A DNA stretch of 14,222 nt from Candidatus Amesbacteria bacterium (GTDB lineage Bacteria > Patescibacteriota > Microgenomatia > CAZETR01 > Amesbacteraceae), in NCBI GenBank assembly GCA_030681075.1, contig JAUXUE010000012.1, forward strand, positions 1 through 14,222. The letters run 5' to 3'. Under the pieces are notes generated by a model. The model was given only the letters and a program-made list of their open reading frames with translations, ran no database searches and was not told where the DNA came from. The stretch's first letter is position 1, and each line of letters begins with the position of its first letter. The position numbers were made by a program, and so were the translations under genes. Shown here piece by piece: positions 5,840 through 12,710 of the stretch.

Positions 5840-6861
5840 GTTTATTGATGTTTGCTTTTATCGTCACTTGTGTGACGATAGTTCCGTTTATAGATTTTTT
5901 GTTTAGGCAAAGATTTACAAGACGGGACGAGCGATCTTTGGTCGAACCGGGGGATACAGAAGAATTTCGAACGCTCCATACTCTCCACAATAAGAAAGTC
6001 GGTACTCCGATAGGTGGCGGTATATTAATAATATTTATCGTCAGTATCTTGTATTTCATAATATTTCCATTGATTTCCAGAATGGGATTTTATATTACAT
6101 CTGCATTTCAAATTAAAGATGAATTGAATATCATTTTCTATACTTTTATTGCTTTTGGATGCCTTGGTCTATACGACGATCTGGTAAAAATCTTTGGCTT
6201 TTCTAGGTCTGGTTTTTTTGGACTACGAATTAGACATAAATTGATTATTCAAATAATCTTGTCGGTAACAGTTGCTCTGATGCTCTGGATGAATCTGAAG
6301 ATTGATATTATAAATATTCCCTATTTCGGAATTCTCAAATTGGGTTTTTGGTATGTACCAGTATCTGCTTTTATTATTTTGATATTTACCAATTCATTTG
6401 ATTTTACCGATGGCTTAGACGGATTGTCGACAGGGACACTTCTTATTTGTCTCTTGGCCTTTTGGGTTTTGGCCAACCAGTATTTGGATACCCCGCTTTC
6501 AGTCTTTATCTCGCTTTGGATTGGGTCGATCATCGCCTTTTTGTATTTTAATGTTTATCCCGCCCGTATTTGGCTTGGTAACGCTGGGGGTTTGGCATTT
6601 GGGGCAACTCTTGCTGTCATTGGACTACTTCTTGGTAAGCCAATAGCTTTGTTTGTCATTGGAGGTGTGTTTGTAGCCGAAGGCGCCAGTAGTTTCTTTC
6701 AAATTATCTGGTTTAGATTGTTTGGTAGGCGCTTGTTTCCCTTGGCGCCAATTCATCACTGGTTACAGATAATAGGCTGGCCCGAGCCAAAGATTGTCCT
6801 GCGGGGTTGGATTATCAGTATAATTCTTGCCATATTTGGTCTATGGCTTGCTATGCTTTAA
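5824..6861 (+). CDS. mraY: MraY-family phospho-N-acetylmuramoyl-pentapeptide transferase with altered active-site residues
   Basis: MraY transfers phospho-MurNAc-pentapeptide from UDP to undecaprenyl phosphate, making lipid I at the inner membrane. The 345-residue polytopic protein shows NKKVGTPIGGG (56-66), the DD pair in LYDDLVK (116-122), NSFDFTDGLDGLSTGT (190-205), FNVYPARIWLGNAGGLAFG (242-260) and PIHHWLQIIGWPEPK (309-323). Two usually invariant positions differ. The Mg-binding Asp of the FMGD motif is Asn253, and the HHH motif reads HHW (311-313). The cluster position supports a MraY role, but catalysis may differ from the standard form. The frame extends upstream to 5716 inside dgkA; ATG 5824 is preferred because it opens on the first membrane helix. 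It has no SD, and 1 nt separates it from ftsW. Confidence 0.9.
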   Translation: MAIYLGLLMFAFIVTCVTIVPFIDFLFRQRFTRRDERSLVEPGDTEEFRTLHTLHNKKVGTPIGGGILIIFIVSILYFIIFPLISRMGFYITSAFQIKDELNIIFYTFIAFGCLGLYDDLVKIFGFSRSGFFGLRIRHKLIIQIILSVTVALMLWMNLKIDIINIPYFGILKLGFWYVPVSAFIILIFTNSFDFTDGLDGLSTGTLLICLLAFWVLANQYLDTPLSVFISLWIGSIIAFLYFNVYPARIWLGNAGGLAFGATLAVIGLLLGKPIALFVIGGVFVAEGASSFFQIIWFRLFGRRLFPLAPIHHWLQIIGWPEPKIVLRGWIISIILAIFGLWLAML

Positions 6862-6862
6862 T

Positions 6863-7924
6863 ATGCGTATTGGATATTGGCTACTAATATTGACATTTAT
6901 CCTAGTAGGATTTGGTGTAATCATGGTGGGAAATGCATCATTTGTCGATGCGGCAACAGACTTTGGTAACAAATGGTATTACCTAAGGCTTCAGGCACTC
7001 TGGGCAGTCTTAGGTTCGATTGCATTATTTATTTCTTTGAAATTTCCTCTATCAAGACTGGAAAAATTAGGTCAAGTAATGATACTTGCTTGCCTTGGAT
7101 TGCTAGTGCTTGTATTAATTCCCGGGATTGGGACCAAATTACTTGGAGCCAGAAGATGGATTGGGATTGGTTTTGCCAGCTTTCAACCAGCAGAACTTAC
7201 AAAGCTAGTGGTTATAATTTATCTAGCAAGGCTTTTTACAAAAAGTGATTTTCAAGTTAAATATTTTATCTATGTAGTATTTGGAGTATTAGGTTTAGTA
7301 ATGCTAGAGCCTGATATGGGAACTGCCATAATTATATTTCTAGTCAGTATGACAATGTATTTTATGAGTGGATTTACCTTGAAATTATTTTATTTGTTGG
7401 TACCAATATCCTTAATTGCCGGAATAGTACTCATTATCGCTTTTCCCTATCGATTTGATCGATTGAAGAGCTTTTTGGATGTGTCATCTGATCCACAGGG
7501 AAATTCTTATCATATACGTCAAGCTTTGTTGGGTATAGGATCGGGTGGGGTGTGGGGGGTGGGCTTTGGTCAATCAAAGCAGAAATACCAATTTTTGCCT
7601 GAAGTGACGACTGATTCGATCTTTGCGGTCTTTGCTGAAGAAATGGGTCTAGTGGGTGGTATTACTTTGATTGGAACATTTATGACCTTGGTCTATCTTG
7701 GTCTAAAAACTGCCCAGAATGCCAAGAATAAATTTGAGAGTCTTGTTGCAGTAGGTATCTCTTCTTGGGTTGGCTGGCAATTTATTATTAATATTGCTGC
7801 TATGACGGCGCTTGTTCCTCTGACTGGTATTCCCTTACCTTTCATCTCATACGGCGGCTCTTCTCTTATTTTCCTCATGGCCGGCATGGGCCTTCTCATC
7901 AACATCGCCAGAAATTCTAGCTAG
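6863..7924 (+). CDS. ftsW: FtsW, SEDS-family peptidoglycan glycosyltransferase
   Basis: SEDS proteins polymerise lipid II into glycan strands; FtsW does so at the septum with FtsI. The 353-residue protein has about ten hydrophobic segments and the family motifs GARRWI (95-100), QPAELTK (108-114), EPDMGT (149-154), LPEVTTDSIFAVFAEEMG (245-262, containing the conserved Asp251) and PLTGIPLPFISYGGSS (319-334). RodA is the close alternative; FtsW is chosen because of the dcw setting with ftsI, mraY, murG and ftsZ. The frame is open from 6827, but ATG 6863 starts directly before the first helix and 1 nt after the mraY stop. It has no SD. It is the last gene before a strong terminator. Confidence 0.93.
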   Translation: MRIGYWLLILTFILVGFGVIMVGNASFVDAATDFGNKWYYLRLQALWAVLGSIALFISLKFPLSRLEKLGQVMILACLGLLVLVLIPGIGTKLLGARRWIGIGFASFQPAELTKLVVIIYLARLFTKSDFQVKYFIYVVFGVLGLVMLEPDMGTAIIIFLVSMTMYFMSGFTLKLFYLLVPISLIAGIVLIIAFPYRFDRLKSFLDVSSDPQGNSYHIRQALLGIGSGGVWGVGFGQSKQKYQFLPEVTTDSIFAVFAEEMGLVGGITLIGTFMTLVYLGLKTAQNAKNKFESLVAVGISSWVGWQFIINIAAMTALVPLTGIPLPFISYGGSSLIFLMAGMGLLINIARNSS

Positions 7925-7945
7925 CTTCCACACCCGATGTGGAAG
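7925..7945 (+). terminator. Hairpin directly after the ftsW stop
   Basis: CTTCCACA (7925-7932) pairs with TGTGGAAG (7938-7945) over 8 bp with loop CCCGA, beginning one base after the ftsW TAG. No T-run follows, so alone it is probably not an efficient terminator. Its arms match those of the 195-219 hairpin. Confidence 0.45.
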
Positions 7946-7969
7946 ATATCGAAAATACTATGTGCAAAC

Positions 7970-7997
7970 AATCCCACCTCTCGGGTGGGATTTTATT
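7970..7997 (+). terminator. Strong intrinsic terminator ending the ftsW transcription unit
   Basis: AATCCCACC (7970-7978) pairs perfectly with GGTGGGATT (7984-7992) around loop TCTCG, and the stem is followed by a T-rich tail (TTTTATT, 7991-7997, its first two bases closing the stem). It separates mraZ-ftsW from the murG-ftsZ part of the cluster. Confidence 0.85.
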
Positions 7998-8012
7998 CCC
8001 CCTCCCAGGTAG

Positions 8013-8021
8013 TATGATAAT
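8013..8021 (+). promoter_or_regulatory. Possible -10 region for the small gene at 8030
   Basis: TATGAT (8013-8018) and GATAAT (8016-8021) overlap and each match the -10 consensus at 5 of 6 positions. No convincing -35 is visible. A start near 8027 would give a leaderless mRNA from ATG 8030. Confidence 0.35.
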
Positions 8022-8029
8022 ATGTAGTT

Positions 8030-8209
8030 ATGTGGGAGGCTAAAGTGGCAGAATTTATTCGTTGGACTGGAGAAATTAGCCCAGCTTATTTTGCAATCTT
8101 ATGTAGTTTAACATCTGTGGCTTTATTGGGAATTGGAAGCGCAGCAGCGGTTGGATTAAAAGCGTTTTCAGATTCTTATGGCTCAATTTACTCAAAATCT
8201 AAATGGTAA
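8030..8209 (+). CDS. Small predicted membrane peptide of unknown function
   Basis: ATG 8030 to TAA 8207-8209 encodes 59 residues. An alternative GTG at 8045 would give 54 residues and is preceded at a proper 5-nt distance by GGGAGG (8034-8039), the best SD-like sequence in the window, so the true start is open. The peptide has a polar N-terminus, one hydrophobic helix (about 20-43, FAILCSLTSVALLGIG onward) and a small polar Ser/Lys-rich tail. The layout loosely resembles small Flp-type pilins, or a small regulatory membrane peptide, but no family motif is certain. It sits between the ftsW terminator and a five-helix membrane protein. It may be a real accessory gene or fortuitous; the flanking promoter-like and SD-like elements favour a gene. 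Confidence 0.5.
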   Translation: MWEAKVAEFIRWTGEISPAYFAILCSLTSVALLGIGSAAAVGLKAFSDSYGSIYSKSKW

Positions 8210-8221
8210 CTGGGTGGAAAG

Positions 8222-8249
8222 TTGAGAGGCAACACAACTGCTATATAAT
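8222..8249 (+). promoter_or_regulatory. Promoter of the 8259-murG-ftsA unit
   Basis: TTGAGA (8222-8227, 5 of 6) and a perfect TATAAT (8244-8249) are spaced by 16 nt. The predicted start near 8256 is 3 nt before ATG 8259, again a leaderless arrangement. This is one of the best promoters in the window and starts the second half of the split dcw cluster. Confidence 0.7.
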
Positions 8250-8258
8250 AGTATAAGT

Positions 8259-8858
8259 ATGAAGACCCTGGTAGTTAGTACTACTCTCAATTTCTTTTTG
8301 GTTCTCTTGATATTGTACCCTCTATATTTTGCCCTGTTGACTGTAAGGAATTTTAGTTGGCAAGAATTGTTGCTTTCGATCACAATCATAATAAATGCCT
8401 TATTCTGTTTTACTATTCAAATTCTAATTCTTACTAATAAATTCACTAGAAATAAAATTAATTATAAGTGGTATTTGGTGTGCCAAGTTTTGGCACCTTA
8501 TTTATTATTCGCTGGATATTTCTTTGTTGAGACTTGGTTGTTTCCAATTGGATTAATAATAACGTTATCTGTTATCTGGATTTTAATGTTCAGGGTGAAT
8601 ATTATTTTTACAATAATCGCGACAGTTGTTTTCACTTTAGGCGCTGGTTTGATGTTTTTTGCTGGATTTGAAGAAGGATATTGTGTAAAAATTGGAAGTA
8701 GATATGGTAATGAAATGAAATATGATCTAAAGGATTATGAAATAAGATTTTTGGGTTCTGGAGCAGAAGTAATAAGTATGAGTTTGAGAAAACATTTGGA
8801 ATGTCATCAGACCTTCAGGTGGGGAAAAGCTATAATGGATAATTACTTTAAATTATGA
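8259..8858 (+). CDS. Unknown five-helix membrane protein
   Basis: I do not recognise this 199-residue protein. It has five hydrophobic segments at about 7-27, 38-58, 71-92, 94-111 and 113-137, then a soluble tail of about 60 residues containing EEGYCVKIGSRYGNEMKYDL and a second Cys (LECHQ). The gene is more A/T rich than its neighbours and heavy in Ile, Leu and Phe codons, as is common for membrane proteins, so this is only weak evidence of transfer. Its TGA overlaps the murG ATG (8855-8858), so it is translationally coupled to MurG and is probably not a random insertion. It occupies a slot where other bacteria have mur or ftsW genes. A link to lipid II handling is conceivable from position only. 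Confidence 0.75.
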   Translation: MKTLVVSTTLNFFLVLLILYPLYFALLTVRNFSWQELLLSITIIINALFCFTIQILILTNKFTRNKINYKWYLVCQVLAPYLLFAGYFFVETWLFPIGLIITLSVIWILMFRVNIIFTIIATVVFTLGAGLMFFAGFEEGYCVKIGSRYGNEMKYDLKDYEIRFLGSGAEVISMSLRKHLECHQTFRWGKAIMDNYFKL

Positions 8859-9880
8859 AAACGATTGTCTTTACTGGAGGACACCATACTGGGGCTTTGG
8901 AAGTGGCGAAGAGATTGAAAGAGAGGGGATGGAAAATCGTCTGGTTTGGACATAAGCATAGTATGTGGAATGATACATCGCATTCTTCAGAATACAAAGA
9001 AGTGACAGAGGCGGGAATAGAATTTCATGATTTGTTGGCAGGCAAATTTCATCATACTTATAATCCCCTAAAACTAATTCGTATTCCTTGGGGATTTATC
9101 CAAGCTCTGTGCCTGTTACTGATACTGAAACCTCATGGAATTGTGTCGTTTGGCGGATATTTAGCTGTACCCACCGTAATAATGGGTTGGATCATGGGAA
9201 TTCCCAGTATTACTCATGAACAAACTATCACCCAAGGTTGGGCAAATAAATTAATATCCAGATTTGTAAAAAAAGTGGCTTTAACTTGGCCAGGAAATAA
9301 AGGTGTTGTAGTAGGTTTACCTTTACGAAAAGAAATATTAGATGCTAAAAAAAGAGATTTAAATAAACCTCTACTATTTGTAACGGGTGGAAAGCAAGGG
9401 GCAGTAACTATAAATAGAGTTATTTTTGAAGCTTTGCCAAAACTTTTGGAAAAGTTTGATGTTTTGCATCAAGTAGGCAACAATACCGAGTATGGCGATT
9501 GGCAAACAGCACAAAAAATAAAATTAAAAGGTTATAAATGTGTGGATTTTTTGAACGCACGGGATCAAGCACAAGCGCTGGTTGATGCCGAGGTTGTAGT
9601 GGGGAGATCAGGCGCTCATATAATTTATGAATTAGGTTTTTTGGCCAAAAAATGTGTCTTGATTCCTATTCCTTGGGTTTCGCACAATGAGCAATATCTG
9701 AATGCAAAATTATTAGAAGAAACTGGCAACGCCATAATATTAGCCCAAGACAAGCTCAATTCTTCCTCATTTGAAACCGCGATAGCCCAGGCGCAACTAC
9801 TCAATCCACAAAAGATGGCTTTGGTTACTGACTCAAGTGAGAGAATGGTCAAGCTTATAGAAACCGAATTTGGAGCATGA
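8855..9880 (+). CDS. murG: MurG-like UDP-GlcNAc:lipid I N-acetylglucosaminyltransferase, divergent
   Basis: MurG adds GlcNAc to lipid I, making lipid II on the inner face of the membrane (GT28, GT-B fold). The 341-residue protein shows the MurG frame: TGGH with the likely catalytic His10 (7-10), SFGGYLAVP (98-106), HEQT (121-124) and GWANK (128-132), GGKQGA (178-183), GRSGAHIIYEL (250-260) and NEQYLNA (278-284). It departs from the standard pattern in several places. The first glycines of GGTGGH are missing, HEQN reads HEQT, and GGSQGA has Lys in place of Ser. These may mark a lineage-specific MurG subfamily; a related GT28 transferase with another sugar or acceptor is the alternative. It overlaps both neighbours by 4 nt. 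Confidence 0.85.
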   Translation: MKTIVFTGGHHTGALEVAKRLKERGWKIVWFGHKHSMWNDTSHSSEYKEVTEAGIEFHDLLAGKFHHTYNPLKLIRIPWGFIQALCLLLILKPHGIVSFGGYLAVPTVIMGWIMGIPSITHEQTITQGWANKLISRFVKKVALTWPGNKGVVVGLPLRKEILDAKKRDLNKPLLFVTGGKQGAVTINRVIFEALPKLLEKFDVLHQVGNNTEYGDWQTAQKIKLKGYKCVDFLNARDQAQALVDAEVVVGRSGAHIIYELGFLAKKCVLIPIPWVSHNEQYLNAKLLEETGNAIILAQDKLNSSSFETAIAQAQLLNPQKMALVTDSSERMVKLIETEFGA

Positions 9881-10239
9881 AAAAAATAATCATCACAAGT
9901 ATATTTGTCATACTGATTGTTTCGTTTGTGATTGGAAAATTGTTGACAATGCCTACCAAAAAGGTGCAAAAAGAAGTAGTTATATCGAAACCCGCAGAAA
10001 TTTATTTGACAAAATTGTCAGCTCTCGCACCCGTCCTGCCAAATTCGGATTTGCAAAAAGGTGTGCTTACTGCTACTCTATCATCAGGTCTCACCATTAT
10101 CTTGGATATAGAGAACCCAAAAGAAAATTGGGAGACTACTTTACAATCGATTTTAAATCGAAGTAAAATAACAGGTGAATCGCCAAAAATTATAGATATG
10201 AGATTTAAATCACCAATCATCACTTATGGCCAAAAATAA
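9877..10239 (+). CDS. ftsQ: Minimal FtsQ-like division protein
   Basis: This 120-residue protein has an N-terminal membrane anchor (about 4-22) and a short extracytoplasmic part. Its C-terminal segment KIIDMRFKSPIIT (104-116) resembles the IDLRF strand that ends the beta domain of FtsQ/DivIB, and the preceding part (a strand, a helix around ENWETTLQSIL, then a turn) matches the order in that domain. FtsQ normally has about 230-280 residues with a POTRA domain; there is no room for a full POTRA here. Its position between murG and ftsA is the normal ftsQ position. It would recruit FtsL and the FtsW/FtsI enzymes. It overlaps murG by 4 nt and ftsA by 14 nt. The assignment rests on one motif, topology and context. 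Confidence 0.6.
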   Translation: MKKIIITSIFVILIVSFVIGKLLTMPTKKVQKEVVISKPAEIYLTKLSALAPVLPNSDLQKGVLTATLSSGLTIILDIENPKENWETTLQSILNRSKITGESPKIIDMRFKSPIITYGQK

Positions 10240-11473
10240 ATTGATAGCAGCAATCGACGTCGGAAGCTCCAAAATAGTGACGCTCTTGGGTCAGCTTCGA
10301 GAGGATAGTCCTGATAAAGTTCATGTGGTAGGAGTATCTTCCGTACCATCGAGAGGAATCCGAAAGGGACAAGTCGTAAACATCGATGAAGCGGTAACCA
10401 CTATTACCAGCTCAGTAGAAGCAGCCGAACGAATGGCAGGATTCAATCTGACTAAAGCCTATATTTCCGTCGATGGCGCGCATATTTCATCTCAAAATAG
10501 CCAGGGGGTGGTAGCAGTCAGTGAACCACACGGGGAAATAAATTCGGAGGATGTCAGAAGGGTATTGGACGCTGCCAGGGCGATTTCTCTACCGGCAGCC
10601 ATTGAAATATTGCATGTCATCCCCAGAACTTTTACAGTCGACGGCCAAGAAGGTATAAAAGATCCGATCGGTATGACCGGTGTCAGATTGGAAGCTGGAA
10701 CTCATATTGTCACCGGATCAACGACAGCTATCAAAAATCTCCAAAAGTGTATCTCTGAGGTTGGCTGTGATATCAGTTCATTAGTATTTGCCGGGCTTGC
10801 ATCCAGCGAAGCGGTACTTACCGATACAGAACGGGAACTGGGTGTAGTATTGGTAGATATAGGCTCTGGTACTACCGATATTGCAGTATTCCTAGAAGGA
10901 TCGCTGTCTTATTCGGCTGTCTTGCCGGTTGGTGCCAAAAATGTCACCAACGATTTGGCTATTGGACTTAGAATTTCATTAGAAAGTGCTGAAAAAATAA
11001 AAGTCTATCTGGAAAAAATTAATCTAAAAGACAAGGATGAAGATGTGGATATATCATCTTTGGAATTACCAGAGGAGATTAAGGTTATCTCGTACAGAAC
11101 TTTGGTTGAAGGCATTATCAGACCCCGTCTCAATGAAATATTTCAGGTAATCGGGGTCGAACTGAAAAAATCAAATTTGGCAGGTCTTACTCCGGCAGGC
11201 TTAGTCTTGTGTGGTGGAGGGGCTATGACGGTAGGTGCAGTCGAAAGTGCAAAGCGAATACTGTCGATCCCAGTTAGAGTCGGATACCCGACTGGCGTTA
11301 CAGGACTAATTGACGAAATAGAAAGTCCAGCTTTTGCCTCAAGTGTAGGCTTACTTCGATTTGGAAGTAGGGATATGGAAAGTGGAAATAGTAGTGCTGG
11401 TTGGATGGACAAAATGCCCCTAAAAAGCAGTCTTGGAAAACTGGGGGATTTACTTAAGTCTTTACTACCGTAA
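10226..11473 (+). CDS. ftsA: FtsA, actin-like membrane tether of the Z ring
   Basis: FtsA binds ATP, polymerises under the membrane and anchors FtsZ filaments through the FtsZ C-terminal peptide. The 415-residue protein has the actin-fold phosphate-1 motif AAIDVGSSKI (8-17), a 1C domain after about residue 85, the phosphate-2 motif LVDIGSGTTDIAVF (209-222), the adenosine motif LVLCGGGAM (326-334), and PAFASSVGLLRFG near the end (368-380). The C-terminus (about 392-415, SSLGKLGDLLKSLLP) is a predicted amphipathic membrane-targeting helix, set off by a short Gly/Ser linker. The start inside the ftsQ tail gives the normal family N-terminus and has no SD. The intact helix together with the FtsZ tail indicates an active tether. 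Confidence 0.96.
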   Translation: MAKNKLIAAIDVGSSKIVTLLGQLREDSPDKVHVVGVSSVPSRGIRKGQVVNIDEAVTTITSSVEAAERMAGFNLTKAYISVDGAHISSQNSQGVVAVSEPHGEINSEDVRRVLDAARAISLPAAIEILHVIPRTFTVDGQEGIKDPIGMTGVRLEAGTHIVTGSTTAIKNLQKCISEVGCDISSLVFAGLASSEAVLTDTERELGVVLVDIGSGTTDIAVFLEGSLSYSAVLPVGAKNVTNDLAIGLRISLESAEKIKVYLEKINLKDKDEDVDISSLELPEEIKVISYRTLVEGIIRPRLNEIFQVIGVELKKSNLAGLTPAGLVLCGGGAMTVGAVESAKRILSIPVRVGYPTGVTGLIDEIESPAFASSVGLLRFGSRDMESGNSSAGWMDKMPLKSSLGKLGDLLKSLLP

Positions 11474-11493
11474 ACTTGGCTGATACAATCAGC
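11461..11493 (+). promoter_or_regulatory. Possible ftsZ promoter with an overlapping inverted repeat
   Basis: TTTACT (11461-11466, 4 of 6) and TACAAT (11484-11489, 5 of 6) are spaced by 17 nt at the ftsA end, predicting a start near 11496 and a leader of about 30 nt. The -10 lies inside a perfect inverted repeat, GCTGAT (11479-11484) and ATCAGC (11488-11493) with a 3-nt centre, which could be a regulator site or a small hairpin. No T-run follows, so it is unlikely to be a terminator. Confidence 0.4.
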
Positions 11494-11525
11494 ACTATCT
11501 CCTGCCCAAAGATTAATTTATATTT

Positions 11526-12692
11526 ATGGCATTAGTAAAACCAGATGTAGGCAGGCTCGCAAAAATAAAGGTGATTGGTGTGGGTGGCGGTGGTGGTAAC
11601 GCTCTAAACTCGATGATTAATTCCCAGACAATAGGAGGGGTTGAGTTTATTGCCGTCAATACCGATGCCCAAGTCTTGCTGACAAATCTCGCCGCCACCA
11701 AGCTTCAGATTGGTGACAATCTGACACGTGGTCTAGGAGCCGGGGGTAATCCTGAGATTGGAGCACAAGCAGCAGAAGAGTCCCGCGAAAAGATAAAAGA
11801 ATATTTGGTCGATTCGGATATGGTCTTTATTACAGCCGGCATGGGTGGAGGGACTGGTACCGGTGCTGCCCCGGTAATCGCTGAGATTGCCCGAGAACTT
11901 GGTGCCTTGACTGTAGCCATTGTCACCAAACCATTTGCCTTTGAAGGAGCCAGGCGTATGGTGAATGCCGAAGATGGGGTAGAAGCCCTCAAAGGTAAAG
12001 TCGACACTTTAATCGTCATTCCAAATCAAAGACTTTTGGATGTGGTAGACCGTAAGATGACGCTTCTGGAAGCTTTTAGAATTGCCGATTCAGTATTGAC
12101 CCAAGGAGTACAGGGAATATCCGATATTATTACTCAGCCGGGTCTTATCAATGTCGATTTTGCCGATGTCAAAGCTATTATGAAAGATGCCGGATCGTCA
12201 CTTATGGGTATTGGCAACGGTGTTGGTGACAATCGCGCCCAAATGGCAGCTAGGGCTGCGATTTCTTCTCCACTTTTAGAGGTCTCAATTGAGGGAGCGA
12301 AGGGAGTATTGTTTACAGTTACGGGCGGACCAGATATGACCATGGCCGAGGTAGATGAAGCAGCTAAAATTATAGCCGAAGCAGCAGATGCCGATGCCAA
12401 CATAATTTTCGGAGCAGCGATTATGGATAAAATGGTCGATCAGATGAAGATCACTGTCATAGCCACCGGTTTTGATGAGACTCGAGCCAGACTTTCAAAT
12501 TTAGTCAGTCGCAATCGTCCCCAAAATCAGATGACGGGGTTGGTTAGTGAAAAAAGACCCATAGTTGAAAAAGTCGAACACAAAGATGCTGATGTTCCAG
12601 AAGATCAGGATACCGTGGATTTAAATCCCTCAGACACTTCACCATCTCACGATTCCTGGGACATTCCCGCTTTCTTGAGACAAAAGAGATAA
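11526..12692 (+). CDS. ftsZ: FtsZ, tubulin-like cell division GTPase
   Basis: FtsZ polymerises with GTP into the Z ring that organises septation. The 388-residue protein has the nucleotide-binding [11 protein letters not shown] (18-28), the tubulin signature [10 protein letters not shown] (107-116) and the T7 synergy loop [11 protein letters not shown] (209-219), with catalytic Asp211 and Asp214. After a variable linker (about 330-372, acidic and Pro/Asp-rich) comes the conserved tail [10 protein letters not shown] (379-388), the docking peptide for FtsA, complete with basic end. Domain order and length are normal. The start at 11526 matches the family; no SD is present in the A/T-rich leader. 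It is followed after 18 nt by ileS. Confidence 0.98.
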   Translation: MALVKPDVGRLAKIKVIGVGGGGGNALNSMINSQTIGGVEFIAVNTDAQVLLTNLAATKLQIGDNLTRGLGAGGNPEIGAQAAEESREKIKEYLVDSDMVFITAGMGGGTGTGAAPVIAEIARELGALTVAIVTKPFAFEGARRMVNAEDGVEALKGKVDTLIVIPNQRLLDVVDRKMTLLEAFRIADSVLTQGVQGISDIITQPGLINVDFADVKAIMKDAGSSLMGIGNGVGDNRAQMAARAAISSPLLEVSIEGAKGVLFTVTGGPDMTMAEVDEAAKIIAEAADADANIIFGAAIMDKMVDQMKITVIATGFDETRARLSNLVSRNRPQNQMTGLVSEKRPIVEKVEHKDADVPEDQDTVDLNPSDTSPSHDSWDIPAFLRQKR

Positions 12693-12704
12693 ATCTGCTA
12701 GAAT
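12675..12704 (+). promoter_or_regulatory. Probable ileS promoter
   Basis: TTGAGA (12675-12680, 5 of 6) and TAGAAT (12699-12704, 5 of 6) are spaced by 18 nt, with an extended -10 TG at 12696-12697. The predicted start falls at or beside ATG 12711, a leaderless transcript. The -35 lies within the end of ftsZ. TTGAGA is also the -35 of the 8259 gene. Confidence 0.6.
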
Positions 12705-12710
12705 AGAGAA

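Noticed and set aside
6827..6862. An earlier ATG in frame with ftsW
   Set aside because: It overlaps the mraY end; ATG 6863 immediately follows the mraY stop and gives a normal short FtsW N-terminus.
8030..8209. Calling the small peptide a Flp pilin
   Set aside because: Only the size, single helix and small polar tail are similar; the conserved Gly/Glu processing site of Flp pilins is not clear.
2763..9880. Possible use of the alternative code in which TGA means glycine
   Set aside because: Five genes end properly in TGA at positions expected from homologue lengths and ATGA overlaps, so TGA is a stop.
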